Positions 50,290-60,069 of a stretch of DNA of 64,000 bases are shown here, one piece after another. Origin of the DNA: a virus; the IMG/VR virus record IMGVR_UViG_3300027857_000014, positions 1 to 64,000 of that record; one strand, 5' to 3'. The notes below the pieces were generated by a model. It was not told where the DNA came from. It searched no databases and worked only from the letters and a program-made list of their open reading frames with translations. The stretch's first letter is position 1. Each line of letters begins with the position of its first letter. The position numbers were made by a program, and so were the translations under genes.

Positions 50290-53200
50290 TTACACTTCAC
50301 TTTCGATGATAGGCACGAAAGCTTCTCCACCTTCGCGATACGCTAGTATCTGGTAGGGATGCATAAGTGACATCTGATCAGACGTTAGCACAGGTCGTGG
50401 TGTGACATCCCCAGCTAACCAGTGTTTGCACTGACCAACTCCAGGAATATGTACCACCCTAGCTGTGCTAGTCGTTGATGTTTCTGTCACTTGTACGGAT
50501 TCTGGATGTGTATTACGCGACGTGAAGTTAGTCGGCCGACCTAGCCCCGTGTGCTTAATACTATCCATGCGAGTCTGAAGTTCAGCGACCTCTAACTGTA
50601 TACTCGCTAGAGTCTGTTGAGCTTCTTGCACGCTACTCTGCAACCCTTTTACGTTGATACCATCTAAAGCTCTCGTCAGTTTATCGATAGAAGGCGATAG
50701 ACTCACGTTACTAAGGCCTAGCACAGCTGCTAGTGACTTTGTATCCACTGGAGCACTCGCCGAAGCGTTGGGATAACCACCAACGGGTTCTGTACTATTG
50801 TAAGTGCCTCCACTTACGCCAGAACCCATATCCGGTTGAGTAGGCTCCATATTGGATACAGTAGGGCTACCTACACTGCACACTTTGCCACCAGTCATAT
50901 GCTGTAACGCATGATGTATGACGTGAGCTAGAGGCATATGAGTCTCTGGTATTGGATTCGCGTCCGAACCTGGAATACCGCCAACTGCACATGTCTTACC
51001 ACCCGACATAAACGACAGGCACTTGTGCATAACGTGTGCCATTGCCATATGTGACGCATCCGGCAGTTCTGGCAACGACCTAGTAATAGCACCGTCTGTA
51101 GAAGAAGCCAACTCTCTCTGTAACCGACGTCTAGCAACAGATCGAATTAGTTCCCCGCTATCTCCGTCATCATCGTCACCGTTATCATAGTCTGGAATAC
51201 CTAGTACGGCCATTAACGAGTCTATAGCACCATCAGCTGCATCGATGTGGGCGTCGATCGTGGTAATAGCAGTCGCAAGTGCTGACCAATCCATATCCTT
51301 CGTAGCAATAGCTTTAGTAGCATCAACGGCACTAAAGCCAAGAGCGGCACCGAGTTGGTTATAGGTTGCAAGCATAGCATCGTGCGCTACTTGTAGACTC
51401 TTATCTCCGCTATGGCTGTGCTTATGTCCGGCATCGTCATCGTGTGAGTGAGTGTGTGTATGCGTCTCATCTTCACCTTGAGACCCAAACGCCTTATGTA
51501 TATGAGTATGAGTCCCACTCATTACCGCGTGAGTACCGTCTCTCGAAACCTCCACCTTACCCTTGGTCACTTCTGCCTGCGTACTTGCACTTACTGGTTG
51601 ACTTTGCATAGCTGAAGCACCGTCTGGATCGGCACCAACGTCTGTTGGACCCGGAGGATTATAAGTAGGTCCAGTCTGTCCACTGTCAGAAGGAGTCTTT
51701 GCTGGTGTAGGAGAGTAACCTGGCGTAACTGCTGGCGTAGCTGGACCGGCAGGTCCTGTTTGAGCTCCTCCAGTCGGAGCTATCTGCGGCGAGGGGGCTT
51801 TACCATCCTCCGGATTGGTAGGAAAGTCTACGTGCGGATGAGCGTGATTGAAGTCGTTGTCGTGCTCATGCTCGTGAGCGTGTAGGTCTGAATCTATACT
51901 CTTCTGACCGAAAGACGGATGAGCGTGCGTATGAGAACCCTTAAATGGTTCGTGCGAGCCATCTGAGTCAATCGACATACCGCGGTTATCAGTCTTGATA
52001 AGGTCAGGATCGATGTGCGTTGTCTGTAGCACGTCGGGTTGTACCTCCTTACCACCTTCCCATGGTGGTGTAATATCAGGGTCATTGAATGCTGAAGACA
52101 TTCGGTGGTAGTAGGCAGCAATCCTAGATCTGACAGCACCTACATCCCCACTAGGTATACTCACACCACCACGTGCTCCCTGTACTGCGGCGGCTGCAGC
52201 AAAGATACCCTTCGGTATCGCCTTCACGCTGCCACCTACCACGTCACAGAAAGGTAGCTTATACGAACCAATGTTATCGGGAGTAGAAGCATCGTACCAG
52301 AAGAAGCACTGTTTCATCTTAGCTGACGACATGCTGTCTTTACCACCGGCCCACTCGACTAGTCTATGTCTAGCGCCACTTCCATCCCAACCTGCCCCTC
52401 TATCTGCTAGAGGCCAACTCGTCTTGCCACTAGCAGCCTTAGCCTCATCCGGAAACAGTTCGGACTCGATAAGGGCATCGACTTCCTCTTCAGACTGTAC
52501 TAGTTCTAGTGTCTTAAAGAACGCTCTACCCTTTTCCGTAACCTCGAACCTAGTCGTCGGTGTAATAATTACATCACCTGCAAGCTCCTTAGACACCATA
52601 GCAGCGATTGACTCACCGTCCAACACCACTTTAACATCTGGTGAGTACTTCTTAGTCTCAGTCGCAAGCACAGTAGGTACTTGAGCGGGAGTAATCTCCT
52701 CCAATTTACCGTTGTGAGACAGTACAAACATCTTTTTAGTTGGAGACCATAACACGCGCTTATTAGAAGGGCGAGCTTTAATACTGTTAAAGTGCTTCCT
52801 TAAGTCACCGTCTGTAAAGGTACGTCCAATTGCACTCTCGTAGTCTCTAGGAAACAAGCCCCGCATAACAGGAGCTAGTTTCTCAGCGTCACTAAGTACG
52901 CCTTCTCTTAATGAGCGAGAGAATATACCCTTAATCGCGTTCTCAACCCAACACCGCTGGTTAGCAGGGATACCGACGACTGAGAACTCGACGACCTCCA
53001 CGTGTAAGATATTAATCGGTCCGCCGTAATCGTCGTCGTCGGCAGCTTCCCAATCCTTTACCATACAACCTACGCTACAACCGAACTGTCTCCCGTTTCG
53101 AATGTACTTGTAGGTCCTAGCAGCGTTTGGGTTGTCCATCTCTACACCAACATTGAGATGTAGGTCAGCTATACCATTCGCTGTAAACAGCTCCGGTCTA

Positions 53201-53484
53201 TCTACTAAACTACCAAACAGCGAATCCGGAAGAGCGTAGTCGTGATTCAGCCAAATCGACAACTTAGGACGCACTTGCATCATGTCAGCTAGTGCTGACA
53301 TCTGCATAGAGTCCTCTTCTAGGTCTCGTACTGTACTCGAGCCTACCATATGTACTATAGGCTCTATACCTCCATGGACAGCATCCTGCGTAAGCAGGGG
53401 TTCCATCGAAGCAGTATAGATGACGAAGTCTGGAGACAGACCACCGACCTTGCTGTCCATTTGTGCAGGCTCGATCGTTGTCAT
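50290..53484 (-). CDS. Prohead protease fused to long scaffold-like, His-rich region
   Basis: Predicted 1064 aa; ATG with AGAGGA. N-terminal ~180 aa match HK97-type prohead serine proteases: catalytic His in SIWLNHDY near residue 78 and Ser in QFGCSVGCM near 134, with VVEFSVVGIPANQ following. Then a WDGSGARHR ... GSYKLPFCDVVGG region known as an accessory domain in capsid proteases. The centre has repeated HTHxH-type segments (THTHIHKAFG, DDDAGHKHSHSG). The C-terminal half is helical and scaffold-like, ending in an INPG-type tail (RVVHIPGVG). Confidence 0.85.
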   Translation of the reverse strand: MTTIEPAQMDSKVGGLSPDFVIYTASMEPLLTQDAVHGGIEPIVHMVGSSTVRDLEEDSMQMSALADMMQVRPKLSIWLNHDYALPDSLFGSLVDRPELFTANGIADLHLNVGVEMDNPNAARTYKYIRNGRQFGCSVGCMVKDWEAADDDDYGGPINILHVEVVEFSVVGIPANQRCWVENAIKGIFSRSLREGVLSDAEKLAPVMRGLFPRDYESAIGRTFTDGDLRKHFNSIKARPSNKRVLWSPTKKMFVLSHNGKLEEITPAQVPTVLATETKKYSPDVKVVLDGESIAAMVSKELAGDVIITPTTRFEVTEKGRAFFKTLELVQSEEEVDALIESELFPDEAKAASGKTSWPLADRGAGWDGSGARHRLVEWAGGKDSMSSAKMKQCFFWYDASTPDNIGSYKLPFCDVVGGSVKAIPKGIFAAAAAVQGARGGVSIPSGDVGAVRSRIAAYYHRMSSAFNDPDITPPWEGGKEVQPDVLQTTHIDPDLIKTDNRGMSIDSDGSHEPFKGSHTHAHPSFGQKSIDSDLHAHEHEHDNDFNHAHPHVDFPTNPEDGKAPSPQIAPTGGAQTGPAGPATPAVTPGYSPTPAKTPSDSGQTGPTYNPPGPTDVGADPDGASAMQSQPVSASTQAEVTKGKVEVSRDGTHAVMSGTHTHIHKAFGSQGEDETHTHTHSHDDDAGHKHSHSGDKSLQVAHDAMLATYNQLGAALGFSAVDATKAIATKDMDWSALATAITTIDAHIDAADGAIDSLMAVLGIPDYDNGDDDDGDSGELIRSVARRRLQRELASSTDGAITRSLPELPDASHMAMAHVMHKCLSFMSGGKTCAVGGIPGSDANPIPETHMPLAHVIHHALQHMTGGKVCSVGSPTVSNMEPTQPDMGSGVSGGTYNSTEPVGGYPNASASAPVDTKSLAAVLGLSNVSLSPSIDKLTRALDGINVKGLQSSVQEAQQTLASIQLEVAELQTRMDSIKHTGLGRPTNFTSRNTHPESVQVTETSTTSTARVVHIPGVGQCKHWLAGDVTPRPVLTSDQMSLMHPYQILAYREGGEAFVPIIESEV

Positions 53485-53492
53485 ACATTCCT

Positions 53493-53762
53493 CTACTTAG
53501 TGCTACTCGCGGGCTTCTGAACGATAGTTGGCTTTGGCACAGTCGGTTTAACTGCAGTCGTCGCAGTCACATGATGATACTGATGGGTGACGCCATCAGT
53601 ATTATGCACACGTGTCATTTGCGAATAGTCCTTACCCGGGACTAGAGTCGCTGTAATCTGTGCTGTAACTGTCCCATCTTCTGCTGTCTGTAACTCGACA
53701 GCTTTCACTTCGTAAATGTCATTACCCAGCTCGAGAACCGAATGGTCTCCGTTGTGATACAT
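53493..53762 (-). CDS. Small protein between portal and protease, 89 aa
   Basis: ATG with AAGGAG. Beta-rich N-terminal part (VLELGNDIYEVKAVELQ, TAQITATLVPG) and a Pro/Lys-rich C-terminal tail (PKPTIVQKP). Located between portal and protease; possibly a head or decoration component. No family recognised. Confidence 0.6.
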   Translation of the reverse strand: MYHNGDHSVLELGNDIYEVKAVELQTAEDGTVTAQITATLVPGKDYSQMTRVHNTDGVTHQYHHVTATTAVKPTVPKPTIVQKPASSTK

Positions 53763-53777
53763 ATTGTATTACTCCTT

Positions 53778-55490
53778 TTAATCTGTATATCTACTAGTCC
53801 AGCGCTTACCTGGCGGCCGACTACGTGTATAAGCAAATGACTTACTGCCGACTTGTACCGACTCAACCGGTTGACCTAACTCGCCTAACACTGGTGGGGG
53901 TCCAGAAGAAGTCGGATCATCGTCGGCAGGTGTAGTAGAAGGTGAGTCAGCGTCCTCACTAGTTCCACTAGCAGGATCTTGAGCACCGATAACACCAGAG
54001 CCTGAACGTGGACCATAGTCTCCACCTAGATAACCCGTTCCGTATGACAGCCACTTTAGTGGTCCAGCAGTCGTATTGACGTAGAATGCGTCTCCTCCAG
54101 CTACGGGTTCCTCACCACGCATCGCCAGTACCTGATTCAGGGTCATAGAAGGCAGACCCGCCATACCCTTCGCAGCTAGGTTTACAGCACGTTCAGCGTG
54201 TAACTGTCGAGCGGCTTCACTTACTTCTGGATACACGATACGAAGGTTAAGAGCTGCTAAATTAGAACGGTCGTTCGGCAGTTGCTGTGCATAGTCTGCT
54301 AGTAACTCTCGATTGAGGAACTCTTCGAGCAGTAATAATAGGGGAATTAAACCGGTATCCTCAAAAATCTCCTGCTGAACCTCAGCGTTTGCCTTGTTAA
54401 TATCGAATGTCACTCCTAACTGCTGAGGTGAGAGTTGAAAGACTGCGGACATTTTACGGACAATATACACCTGCCACTCGAGCCACTGATTGTCTTTAGC
54501 GGAGAATATCAGCGGAAAGTGATTCGCAGGGTTATTACCACCGAACCAGAACACTTCCTTACGGCCAGCAATCTCAGTGTCGTACATCATCCGCAAGCGA
54601 GTGATCTGTGCTTCCGTAGCACCGGGTACTTGCACAGCGTGAGGTGGTGGTTTCATATCTACCATGTGCATAGCCGCTGTAGACGCTTTCAAGTCCGCTT
54701 GAATGGTCTCATACAACACTTGCACCGGCGACAATCCGTATCGGTACGACGCGGGGTTGGCCATTATGACGATGCACTCGTCATTACGGAGGGGTTTCTT
54801 CACTCTACCAACGTCGTCTTCATACAAATATCTAGGTTCGTTCGGGTCTCCTGACCATTGTGGGTAGATCTTAATCGTAGCTCCGTCCTCGTAGTACAAA
54901 CCGACTGGCTGGCGCATAATCGTCATGTTCTTGGTAATAACACCACGGTCCAACACGAGCACGTCTTCTAGCACAGGCTCAATGAGTGACCGGTAACTGT
55001 CCCTATACTCATTCGGCTGATCTAAGAGGTGCTGTACCTTCTTCATAACAGTACGACTATAGGGTTTACGCTCGTTCAGTGGTACTACGGCTATATCCGC
55101 TCGACCAATCTGCTGTCTACGTACGGTAATAGCTGCTCTAACCCATGGGTCGGTATCTGCTAACTGACGTAGTACCCTAGCGTTACTAACTCCGATAGGA
55201 TAGTTCCTAGCACCAGTCCAAGCAGCTGGAAATCCTGACTCACCACCTCTCGGAAAGTCCTGAGTCGGGGATGCTAACGCTATATCTGGTCTAGTCAACG
55301 CTTCCTGTCTTGCTAACTCTCGATTCCTTACACCGTCCAGTACCTTTAGCAGCACCGGGTTCGATACTAACAGTTGCTGCACTCGTTGCACATCGAGTTC
55401 GGGAGCCTCTACTAGTTGAACTAGCTGTCTATAAGCTTTCTCGGACCCTCTAGGAACGGGAGTAAGCTGTTTGCGACGTTTCTTCGTCAT
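53778..55490 (-). CDS. Portal protein
   Basis: Predicted 570 aa; start set at ATG 55490 with AGAGGG. Features of HK97-type portals: DPWVRAAITVRRQQIG near residue 105, VVIM-like NDECIVIMANPASYRYGLSPVQ near 235, QWLEWQVYIVRKMSAVFQLSPQQLGV near 330 and a Pro/Ser-rich C-terminal tail. Portals form the 12-mer DNA channel at one capsid vertex. It lies between large terminase and protease, the usual order. Confidence 0.9.
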   Translation of the reverse strand: MTKKRRKQLTPVPRGSEKAYRQLVQLVEAPELDVQRVQQLLVSNPVLLKVLDGVRNRELARQEALTRPDIALASPTQDFPRGGESGFPAAWTGARNYPIGVSNARVLRQLADTDPWVRAAITVRRQQIGRADIAVVPLNERKPYSRTVMKKVQHLLDQPNEYRDSYRSLIEPVLEDVLVLDRGVITKNMTIMRQPVGLYYEDGATIKIYPQWSGDPNEPRYLYEDDVGRVKKPLRNDECIVIMANPASYRYGLSPVQVLYETIQADLKASTAAMHMVDMKPPPHAVQVPGATEAQITRLRMMYDTEIAGRKEVFWFGGNNPANHFPLIFSAKDNQWLEWQVYIVRKMSAVFQLSPQQLGVTFDINKANAEVQQEIFEDTGLIPLLLLLEEFLNRELLADYAQQLPNDRSNLAALNLRIVYPEVSEAARQLHAERAVNLAAKGMAGLPSMTLNQVLAMRGEEPVAGGDAFYVNTTAGPLKWLSYGTGYLGGDYGPRSGSGVIGAQDPASGTSEDADSPSTTPADDDPTSSGPPPVLGELGQPVESVQVGSKSFAYTRSRPPGKRWTSRYTD

Positions 55491-55498
55491 ACACCCTC

Positions 55499-55528
55499 TT
55501 GATTTCAACCGAGAGTTTATATTATAAT
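55499..55528 (+). promoter_or_regulatory. Predicted plus-strand promoter, divergent from portal
   Basis: TTGATT (55499-55504), 18-bp spacer, TATAAT (55523-55528). Its -35 box lies in the 5' end of the portal gene. The same AT-rich region also offers a minus-strand -10 for the portal. Confidence 0.8.
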
Positions 55529-55566
55529 ATAATTAGTAAATACTTTTACCAGGAAAGGATACGCTC

Positions 55567-56460
55567 GTGCCGGATACCTCAACCTCATTAGCAGACAGAG
55601 TACGTAGAGGATTTGCTGCCTCTAAGGCCTTAAAGCTCCGCCTTGGCAACGTTCCATGGGCTCAAGCATGTGCTAACAAGTACATCGAGCTAGATTCTCA
55701 AGTACATCAGGGAGAACACTACCGTATTAAGCTTGAGACAGCTGCACTTAATATCGCTAGACACGGCGGTAGAAGAATAGAGTCTCTACACGGAGACTAC
55801 GACCACTTTCGAACGCTGGTACCTAAAGAAGTCGCTCTTTGGTGGGTTACTCAGATCCAGGACGATGAGGAAGCGCTTGAGAACGAACTAGAACGATACT
55901 CACAAGCGCGCCGAGACGCTATGGCGAGAGAAGCCGAAGAGCGTCGAGACGCATACGAACGACGTTACAAAGCTGAAGCTGAAGTCGTCGAGCGAGCTGA
56001 AAACACGCTACGTTCACACCTTACGGAAGCACAGTGGCAGTGCTACGTACAACTAGGTTGTGTTCCCGTCCGTAGCGTTAATGTACCTAGTAGAGTCTAC
56101 GTCTTCACTGGAGTAACTAGTCAATACTACTACCCTACCTGGAGAGGCCCAGAATCGGACCCACTCACGGCGGATAGAGAGTTTGCTATGAACACAACTG
56201 CACTACAAGTCGCAGTAAACGCAGTGAGATCCCGCAAGGACCACCACATCAACACGTACATTTACGAACGTGACATACAGGTAGACCAAGTCTGTATCCA
56301 AACGTCGGGCAAGGTAACTGAACTCCCTATCGCTGACCAGATTCTCTCACTGATACTACTACTATGGGCTGACGAAGCTACATTCTTAAGTACAGGCAAT
56401 AGATACTACCATACGGACTACTTACAGCGTAGAGCCCTGCAACTACTTAGAGAGGAATAG
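55567..56460 (+). CDS. Hypothetical coiled-coil protein, 297 aa
   Basis: GTG start with AGGAAAGG 8 nt upstream. N-terminal helical basic part, then a Glu/Arg-rich coiled coil (about residues 95-150; YSQARRDAMAREAEE) and a C-terminal part with PTWRGPESDPLTADRE and several Tyr-rich segments. No family recognised. Divergent from the portal and not part of the structural operon, so probably an early or accessory gene. Confidence 0.65.
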   Translation: MPDTSTSLADRVRRGFAASKALKLRLGNVPWAQACANKYIELDSQVHQGEHYRIKLETAALNIARHGGRRIESLHGDYDHFRTLVPKEVALWWVTQIQDDEEALENELERYSQARRDAMAREAEERRDAYERRYKAEAEVVERAENTLRSHLTEAQWQCYVQLGCVPVRSVNVPSRVYVFTGVTSQYYYPTWRGPESDPLTADREFAMNTTALQVAVNAVRSRKDHHINTYIYERDIQVDQVCIQTSGKVTELPIADQILSLILLLWADEATFLSTGNRYYHTDYLQRRALQLLREE

Positions 56461-56465
56461 CCCTC

Positions 56466-56495
56466 TTGTAAAACGATATGTAAATACTTTATAAT
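56466..56495 (+). promoter_or_regulatory. Predicted promoter for the 56545 gene
   Basis: TTGTAA (56466-56471), 18-bp spacer, TATAAT (56490-56495) followed by ATAAATA. Confidence 0.85.
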
Positions 56496-56544
56496 ATAAA
56501 TAGAGGAAGAAATACTTTCTCTACAACGAAAGGAAGGTACCCAA

Positions 56545-56793
56545 GTGGGTAAACTCAGAATCCTTGACCGTACAGGCGATACAACCTACGACTACCCGAC
56601 AGTCTCGGAGGCTGCTACGCTTGTCGAAGATCAAATCGCAGCAGTCCAGGAAGCAGTACGCATCTTCGCTGAGAAGCAGCAGACGACACAGTACTTAGCT
56701 ATCGCCACTTACGGCGACCAGCGTAAAGTCATCAAGCACTTCGATCGGACTGCTGACCACATCACAATGATCCCACGTATCGTAGGGGGTTAG
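56545..56793 (+). CDS. Small hypothetical protein, 82 aa
   Basis: GTG start with AAAGGAAGG. Mixed alpha/beta: KLRILDRTGDTTYDY, a central helix (AAVQEAVRIFAEKQ) and a last strand. No recognised family. Separately promoted from 56466-56495 and convergent to the large terminase, 25 bp away. Confidence 0.6.
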   Translation: MGKLRILDRTGDTTYDYPTVSEAATLVEDQIAAVQEAVRIFAEKQQTTQYLAIATYGDQRKVIKHFDRTADHITMIPRIVGG

Positions 56794-56817
56794 CACTCAA
56801 GTACAGCGTCAGTTGGT

Positions 56818-58176
56818 CTACATCAACTGACGCTGTACATTCGTAAACACTTCTCTCAGAAATCTACTCGCCTGCAACTGTCTCCGGTTTACTTCCTCGT
56901 CGTCAGTCTCTACCACACTCGGAATACTTCTCACTACAACTGGTACAGGCACACTATACGACACGGCGAGAGGTATGGTCTGCACGCTCGTCACTAATCT
57001 CCAAGCGGCTAATGCCAGTGACATCACACAGTCGTCTGTCATACCTTCAGGAGCACTGTATTGCAAATATCGAGAGGGCGTATAGCGGTGTTCAAACGAC
57101 TTTAGTTCGTTAATGAGTATAGGAATGTCCGGGAACGTTATTTGCGCCTTCTCGAGCTTCACAATCAGGTTCTCCACCAACTGTGACTTACTAGTCGACG
57201 TAAACAGAAAGCCCTCAACCTGCAGATTACGTTCTCGAACCTGTTCTAGTAGAGGATCACCTACTCCGGTACAGTCCATTACGACGAACGCACCGTTATA
57301 TCGATACGCTAGATCAACCAGTCGGTCTAGCTGTGCTCTGTATTCCACACCATTCGAACGATCAAACGCTACGACCTTCTGCTCCTCGACGTCGACTACT
57401 GTCATAACAGAGAAGTCTGCATACTTCGCTGGATCCCAACCGAGTATATACGAGTGACCGAACTTGGGTTCCTCCAACTCACCTTGCACACAGTCATCGA
57501 CGTTACGGAAGACACCCGCAGACTCTTCTAGGAACTCCGCTAAGTACTCTTGCCGGAATACATCCTGTGGAAGCGCAAGTCTAGCCTCTTCAATGTCGTC
57601 CTTCCGTACATAGGGGTTAGCAGAGGTTGGGAATGTAAACGACCTATACTGATCCTGACTCGAGTCTTGCCCTCGTAAGAACATTCGATAGAACCAATTC
57701 CGACCTAACGGGGTGCTAATAAAGATAGCCCTCCCGTTAGTGTCAGAAAGGGCTGGACGTAAGGCGGCTTCCCAAGCTTCCTGTGCTACTCTAGCAGCTT
57801 CGTCAATCACCAGAAAGTGTATACCCTCACCGCGTAAATGGTCAAACCGCTCGGTAGACCTAAACTCAACTGTGCTACCGTTAATAAGCTCCAGTCTCAA
57901 CTCAGTCTTGTTCGGGTCTGCAGCTAATACTTGCTTGAGCGCCTTCGACATCAAGCGAAAGGCGATTTGAGTCTGTCTATACACGGGAGCAACCCACATA
58001 GACAGCGTGTCACTGTGCTCTAACGCAAACTTAGCAACCTCATTCGTACACGCCATCGTCTTACCGAAACGTCTACCACAACTCATAACCCGGAAACGTG
58101 AAGCACAGTTGTGTAGGAGCTTTTGACCTTCGTGAGGGGTATACAGTTCTACTGTCAGTGACTTAGTCGGAGCCAT
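56818..58176 (-). CDS. terL: Terminase large subunit (ATPase-nuclease)
   Basis: Predicted 452 aa; ATG 58176 (a TTG one codon earlier is also in frame). Walker A-like CGRRFGKT near residue 35, Walker B FLVIDEAA near 125, coupling motif ISTP near 155, and RNase H-type nuclease residues GWDPAKYADFSV near 245, VVMDCTGVGDP near 300 and TDDCVMSLALA near 395. It packages DNA into proheads through the portal and makes the end cuts. The small subunit candidate lies far away at 63194-63664, beyond the tRNA array. Confidence 0.95.
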   Translation of the reverse strand: MAPTKSLTVELYTPHEGQKLLHNCASRFRVMSCGRRFGKTMACTNEVAKFALEHSDTLSMWVAPVYRQTQIAFRLMSKALKQVLAADPNKTELRLELINGSTVEFRSTERFDHLRGEGIHFLVIDEAARVAQEAWEAALRPALSDTNGRAIFISTPLGRNWFYRMFLRGQDSSQDQYRSFTFPTSANPYVRKDDIEEARLALPQDVFRQEYLAEFLEESAGVFRNVDDCVQGELEEPKFGHSYILGWDPAKYADFSVMTVVDVEEQKVVAFDRSNGVEYRAQLDRLVDLAYRYNGAFVVMDCTGVGDPLLEQVRERNLQVEGFLFTSTSKSQLVENLIVKLEKAQITFPDIPILINELKSFEHRYTPSRYLQYSAPEGMTDDCVMSLALAAWRLVTSVQTIPLAVSYSVPVPVVVRSIPSVVETDDEEVNRRQLQASRFLREVFTNVQRQLM

Positions 58177-58263
58177 CAAACACCCTAAACATGTAAAATG
58201 GACACTAACGTGTCCCTAAGTCGTCGCTATCAGTGGGCGAACATACTCATCTGTCTGTTAATA

Positions 58264-58292
58264 AGTATAATGGACATCGACAGAAAAATCAA
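58264..58292 (-). promoter_or_regulatory. Predicted promoter for the large terminase
   Basis: Minus strand: TTGATT (58292-58287), 17-bp spacer, TATACT (58269-58264), about 85 bp before the gene. Divergent from the promoter at 58316-58345. Confidence 0.75.
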
Positions 58293-58315
58293 GTGGGGGA
58301 ATGCGTACAGTCCTC

Positions 58316-58345
58316 TTGATTTCAACCGCACGTTTATATTATAAT
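58316..58345 (+). promoter_or_regulatory. Predicted promoter for the 58392 gene
   Basis: TTGATT (58316-58321), 18-bp spacer, TATAAT (58340-58345) followed by ATATTATATA. Confidence 0.8.
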
Positions 58346-58391
58346 ATATTATATAAAGTTAGTATAGTCTCACCAGCCGAAGGAGAAAACC

Positions 58392-59102
58392 TTGACAGAA
58401 CAATTTGTTGAAGACTTCCGGGCACCAGTCCACCCAAACTACCCAAGTTACCCAGCAACTATGCGTGATTGGTCAGACAACTCAGATAGTGTGAGTGACA
58501 CGTACGCTACTCACAAGCAGACGTTCTGTAACTTCCTATCGGGTACGTTTCGTACAGCACTCTTCGATGACTATGGATCTATCCATATTCTTGTACCGAG
58601 TGCTCACGACCCTCACACAGAAAGTGACTTTCCAGGGGGCTACGAATACTCGTTCAGCAGTAGCTTTCCAGACACGCCTGTAGAAGGCTCTCTTATGAGA
58701 CTCATGTATAGGTGCATGAAACTCATAGACCTCGTACCTATTGAACTAGTTACTCCGTTAAGTGTGCGTCGTCTTATACAACTTCCTCCACTTGCGAACG
58801 AAGCGACCGTAAGAAGTACATACAACAATGTACTTGCTATACAGAGGTACGGAGAGTACGTCTCGAAAGCTTACATCATGCAATACAGCAACGGTAGCTA
58901 CGCCATTTGGGACGAAAGTCCAGTACACTACCCAAATAAACACGGCCGATGGCCAGGAATGCCTGTTGGGCATCCGACGCCATATCGAACAGACATCACC
59001 ATATTCCAAAAAGACCACAACGCTGCTGAATACGACTTGCAGGAAGCTATCCTCTTTATGAAAGAGGGTCTTCGCTACGCTAAACACGTTTGGGAAGACT
59101 AA
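58392..59102 (+). CDS. Hypothetical protein, 236 aa
   Basis: TTG start with AAGGAG 7 nt upstream. Aromatic and Pro-rich N-terminus (FRAPVHPNYPSYPAT), a central region with IHILVPSAHDPH, and a C-terminus with WDESPVHYPNKHGRWPG. No recognised family. Own promoter and bidirectional terminator (59106-59155): an independent accessory gene. Confidence 0.65.
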   Translation: MTEQFVEDFRAPVHPNYPSYPATMRDWSDNSDSVSDTYATHKQTFCNFLSGTFRTALFDDYGSIHILVPSAHDPHTESDFPGGYEYSFSSSFPDTPVEGSLMRLMYRCMKLIDLVPIELVTPLSVRRLIQLPPLANEATVRSTYNNVLAIQRYGEYVSKAYIMQYSNGSYAIWDESPVHYPNKHGRWPGMPVGHPTPYRTDITIFQKDHNAAEYDLQEAILFMKEGLRYAKHVWED

Positions 59103-59105
59103 ATT

Positions 59106-59155
59106 AACAGCAAAAACGCCTGAGTTCTTAACTGAACTCAGGCGTTTTTGCTGTT
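59106..59155. terminator. Bidirectional terminator
   Basis: Perfect 22-bp arms (AACAGCAAAAACGCCTGAGT...) with a 6-nt loop; T-runs on both sides serve the plus-strand gene 58392 and the minus-strand gene 59155. Confidence 0.85.
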
Positions 59156-59397
59156 TAGGCTACCAAAGACTCGAGGTAGATCCGTTTCATGTACATACCT
59201 AGACAAAACGTTAGGTATGTAAGTTTAGGTAAGCTGTTGAGGTATTCGAGATCTTGTACCATAATACGGGCTTGTGTGTGTTCGCAAGTCTTACGTCGGT
59301 AGTTTGCACCTTCTCGATACTTCTTCTGCATGTACACTGGAGCTTTACAGATACTACAACTGCCGATAGGAGAGAATGTCTCTGAGAGTCTTAGCAT
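59155..59397 (-). CDS. Small protein with zinc-finger-like cysteines, 80 aa
   Basis: ATG with AAAGG upstream. C-x2-C (CSICKAP) near residue 14 and a C-x-H (CEHTQ) near 38 could form a zinc ribbon; the rest is helical. Its stop overlaps the shared terminator. Unknown function, possibly a small regulator. Confidence 0.6.
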   Translation of the reverse strand: MLRLSETFSPIGSCSICKAPVYMQKKYREGANYRRKTCEHTQARIMVQDLEYLNSLPKLTYLTFCLGMYMKRIYLESLVA

Positions 59398-59420
59398 TGG
59401 GAGACCTTTCGAGGGAAATA

Positions 59421-59452
59421 CTTAACCGTAGAGTTCGAACTCTACGGTTAAG
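59421..59452. repeat. Perfect 32-bp palindrome
   Basis: CTTAACCGTAGAGTTC followed by its exact complement, between the genes at 59155 and 59474. The minus-strand side is followed by TATTTCC. Likely terminator of the 59474-59983 gene. Confidence 0.7.
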
Positions 59453-59473
59453 GCCGGTTATGAAAACGATCTA

Positions 59474-59983
59474 CTAGGGATTTGCTACAGGTCGTTGATA
59501 TGTCACTGACATTCGATTACCCAAACTAGGATTAGCATCATCACTAGAGTACCAAATGGCGCTTACTGAAAGCCAATCTCCTATAGGGAAGCAGTTGTAC
59601 TCATGTCCACCAAGGAATGGGTACGCTTGTAACGCTACGCCTCCTGGATTCGCTGCAGTTGTCTCAGTACAACTAACAACGTTCCCCGTATTGAATCCTC
59701 CACCGGGAGTAATCACTAGTACGTACTGGTTGCTACCACAATATTGTAAATCGGAAGTCATAGTTGGGTCGTTACTATGCTTCGCTGAGATACAGGCACT
59801 TTGAGGACTAGGTCTCACGTCGGATGGAAAAAGACTACTACCTGACTGTGCAGTAGGTCGCAAGTTCGATTGCGTTGCTGCTTCAGTCGGCTTCAAAAGG
59901 TTAGGTATACCGATCAGCAACAACCATGCTACGACGACAATAACTGCGGCCTTCATCAACAGTGACGGTGACAACGATTTCAT
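59474..59983 (-). CDS. Membrane-anchored or secreted protein, 169 aa
   Basis: N-terminal hydrophobic segment (about residues 10-28, AAVIVVVAWLLLIGI) acts as an anchor or signal. The outer part has cysteines C-63/C-82/C-104/C-131 (approximate) in beta-rich sequence, which could form disulfides, with PGGGFNTGNVVSC and GGHEYNCFPIGDW. An exported phage protein, possibly altering the cell surface. No recognised family. Confidence 0.65.
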   Translation of the reverse strand: MKSLSPSLLMKAAVIVVVAWLLLIGIPNLLKPTEAATQSNLRPTAQSGSSLFPSDVRPSPQSACISAKHSNDPTMTSDLQYCGSNQYVLVITPGGGFNTGNVVSCTETTAANPGGVALQAYPFLGGHEYNCFPIGDWLSVSAIWYSSDDANPSLGNRMSVTYQRPVANP

Positions 59984-60069
59984 GGGGTCTCCTTCTGCTA
60001 AGTACTTTTCTGTAGGTCTCTTCCGGTTAGCTAGACCGGTTTAGCACAGCTGCTAATGCCTACAGTCAA

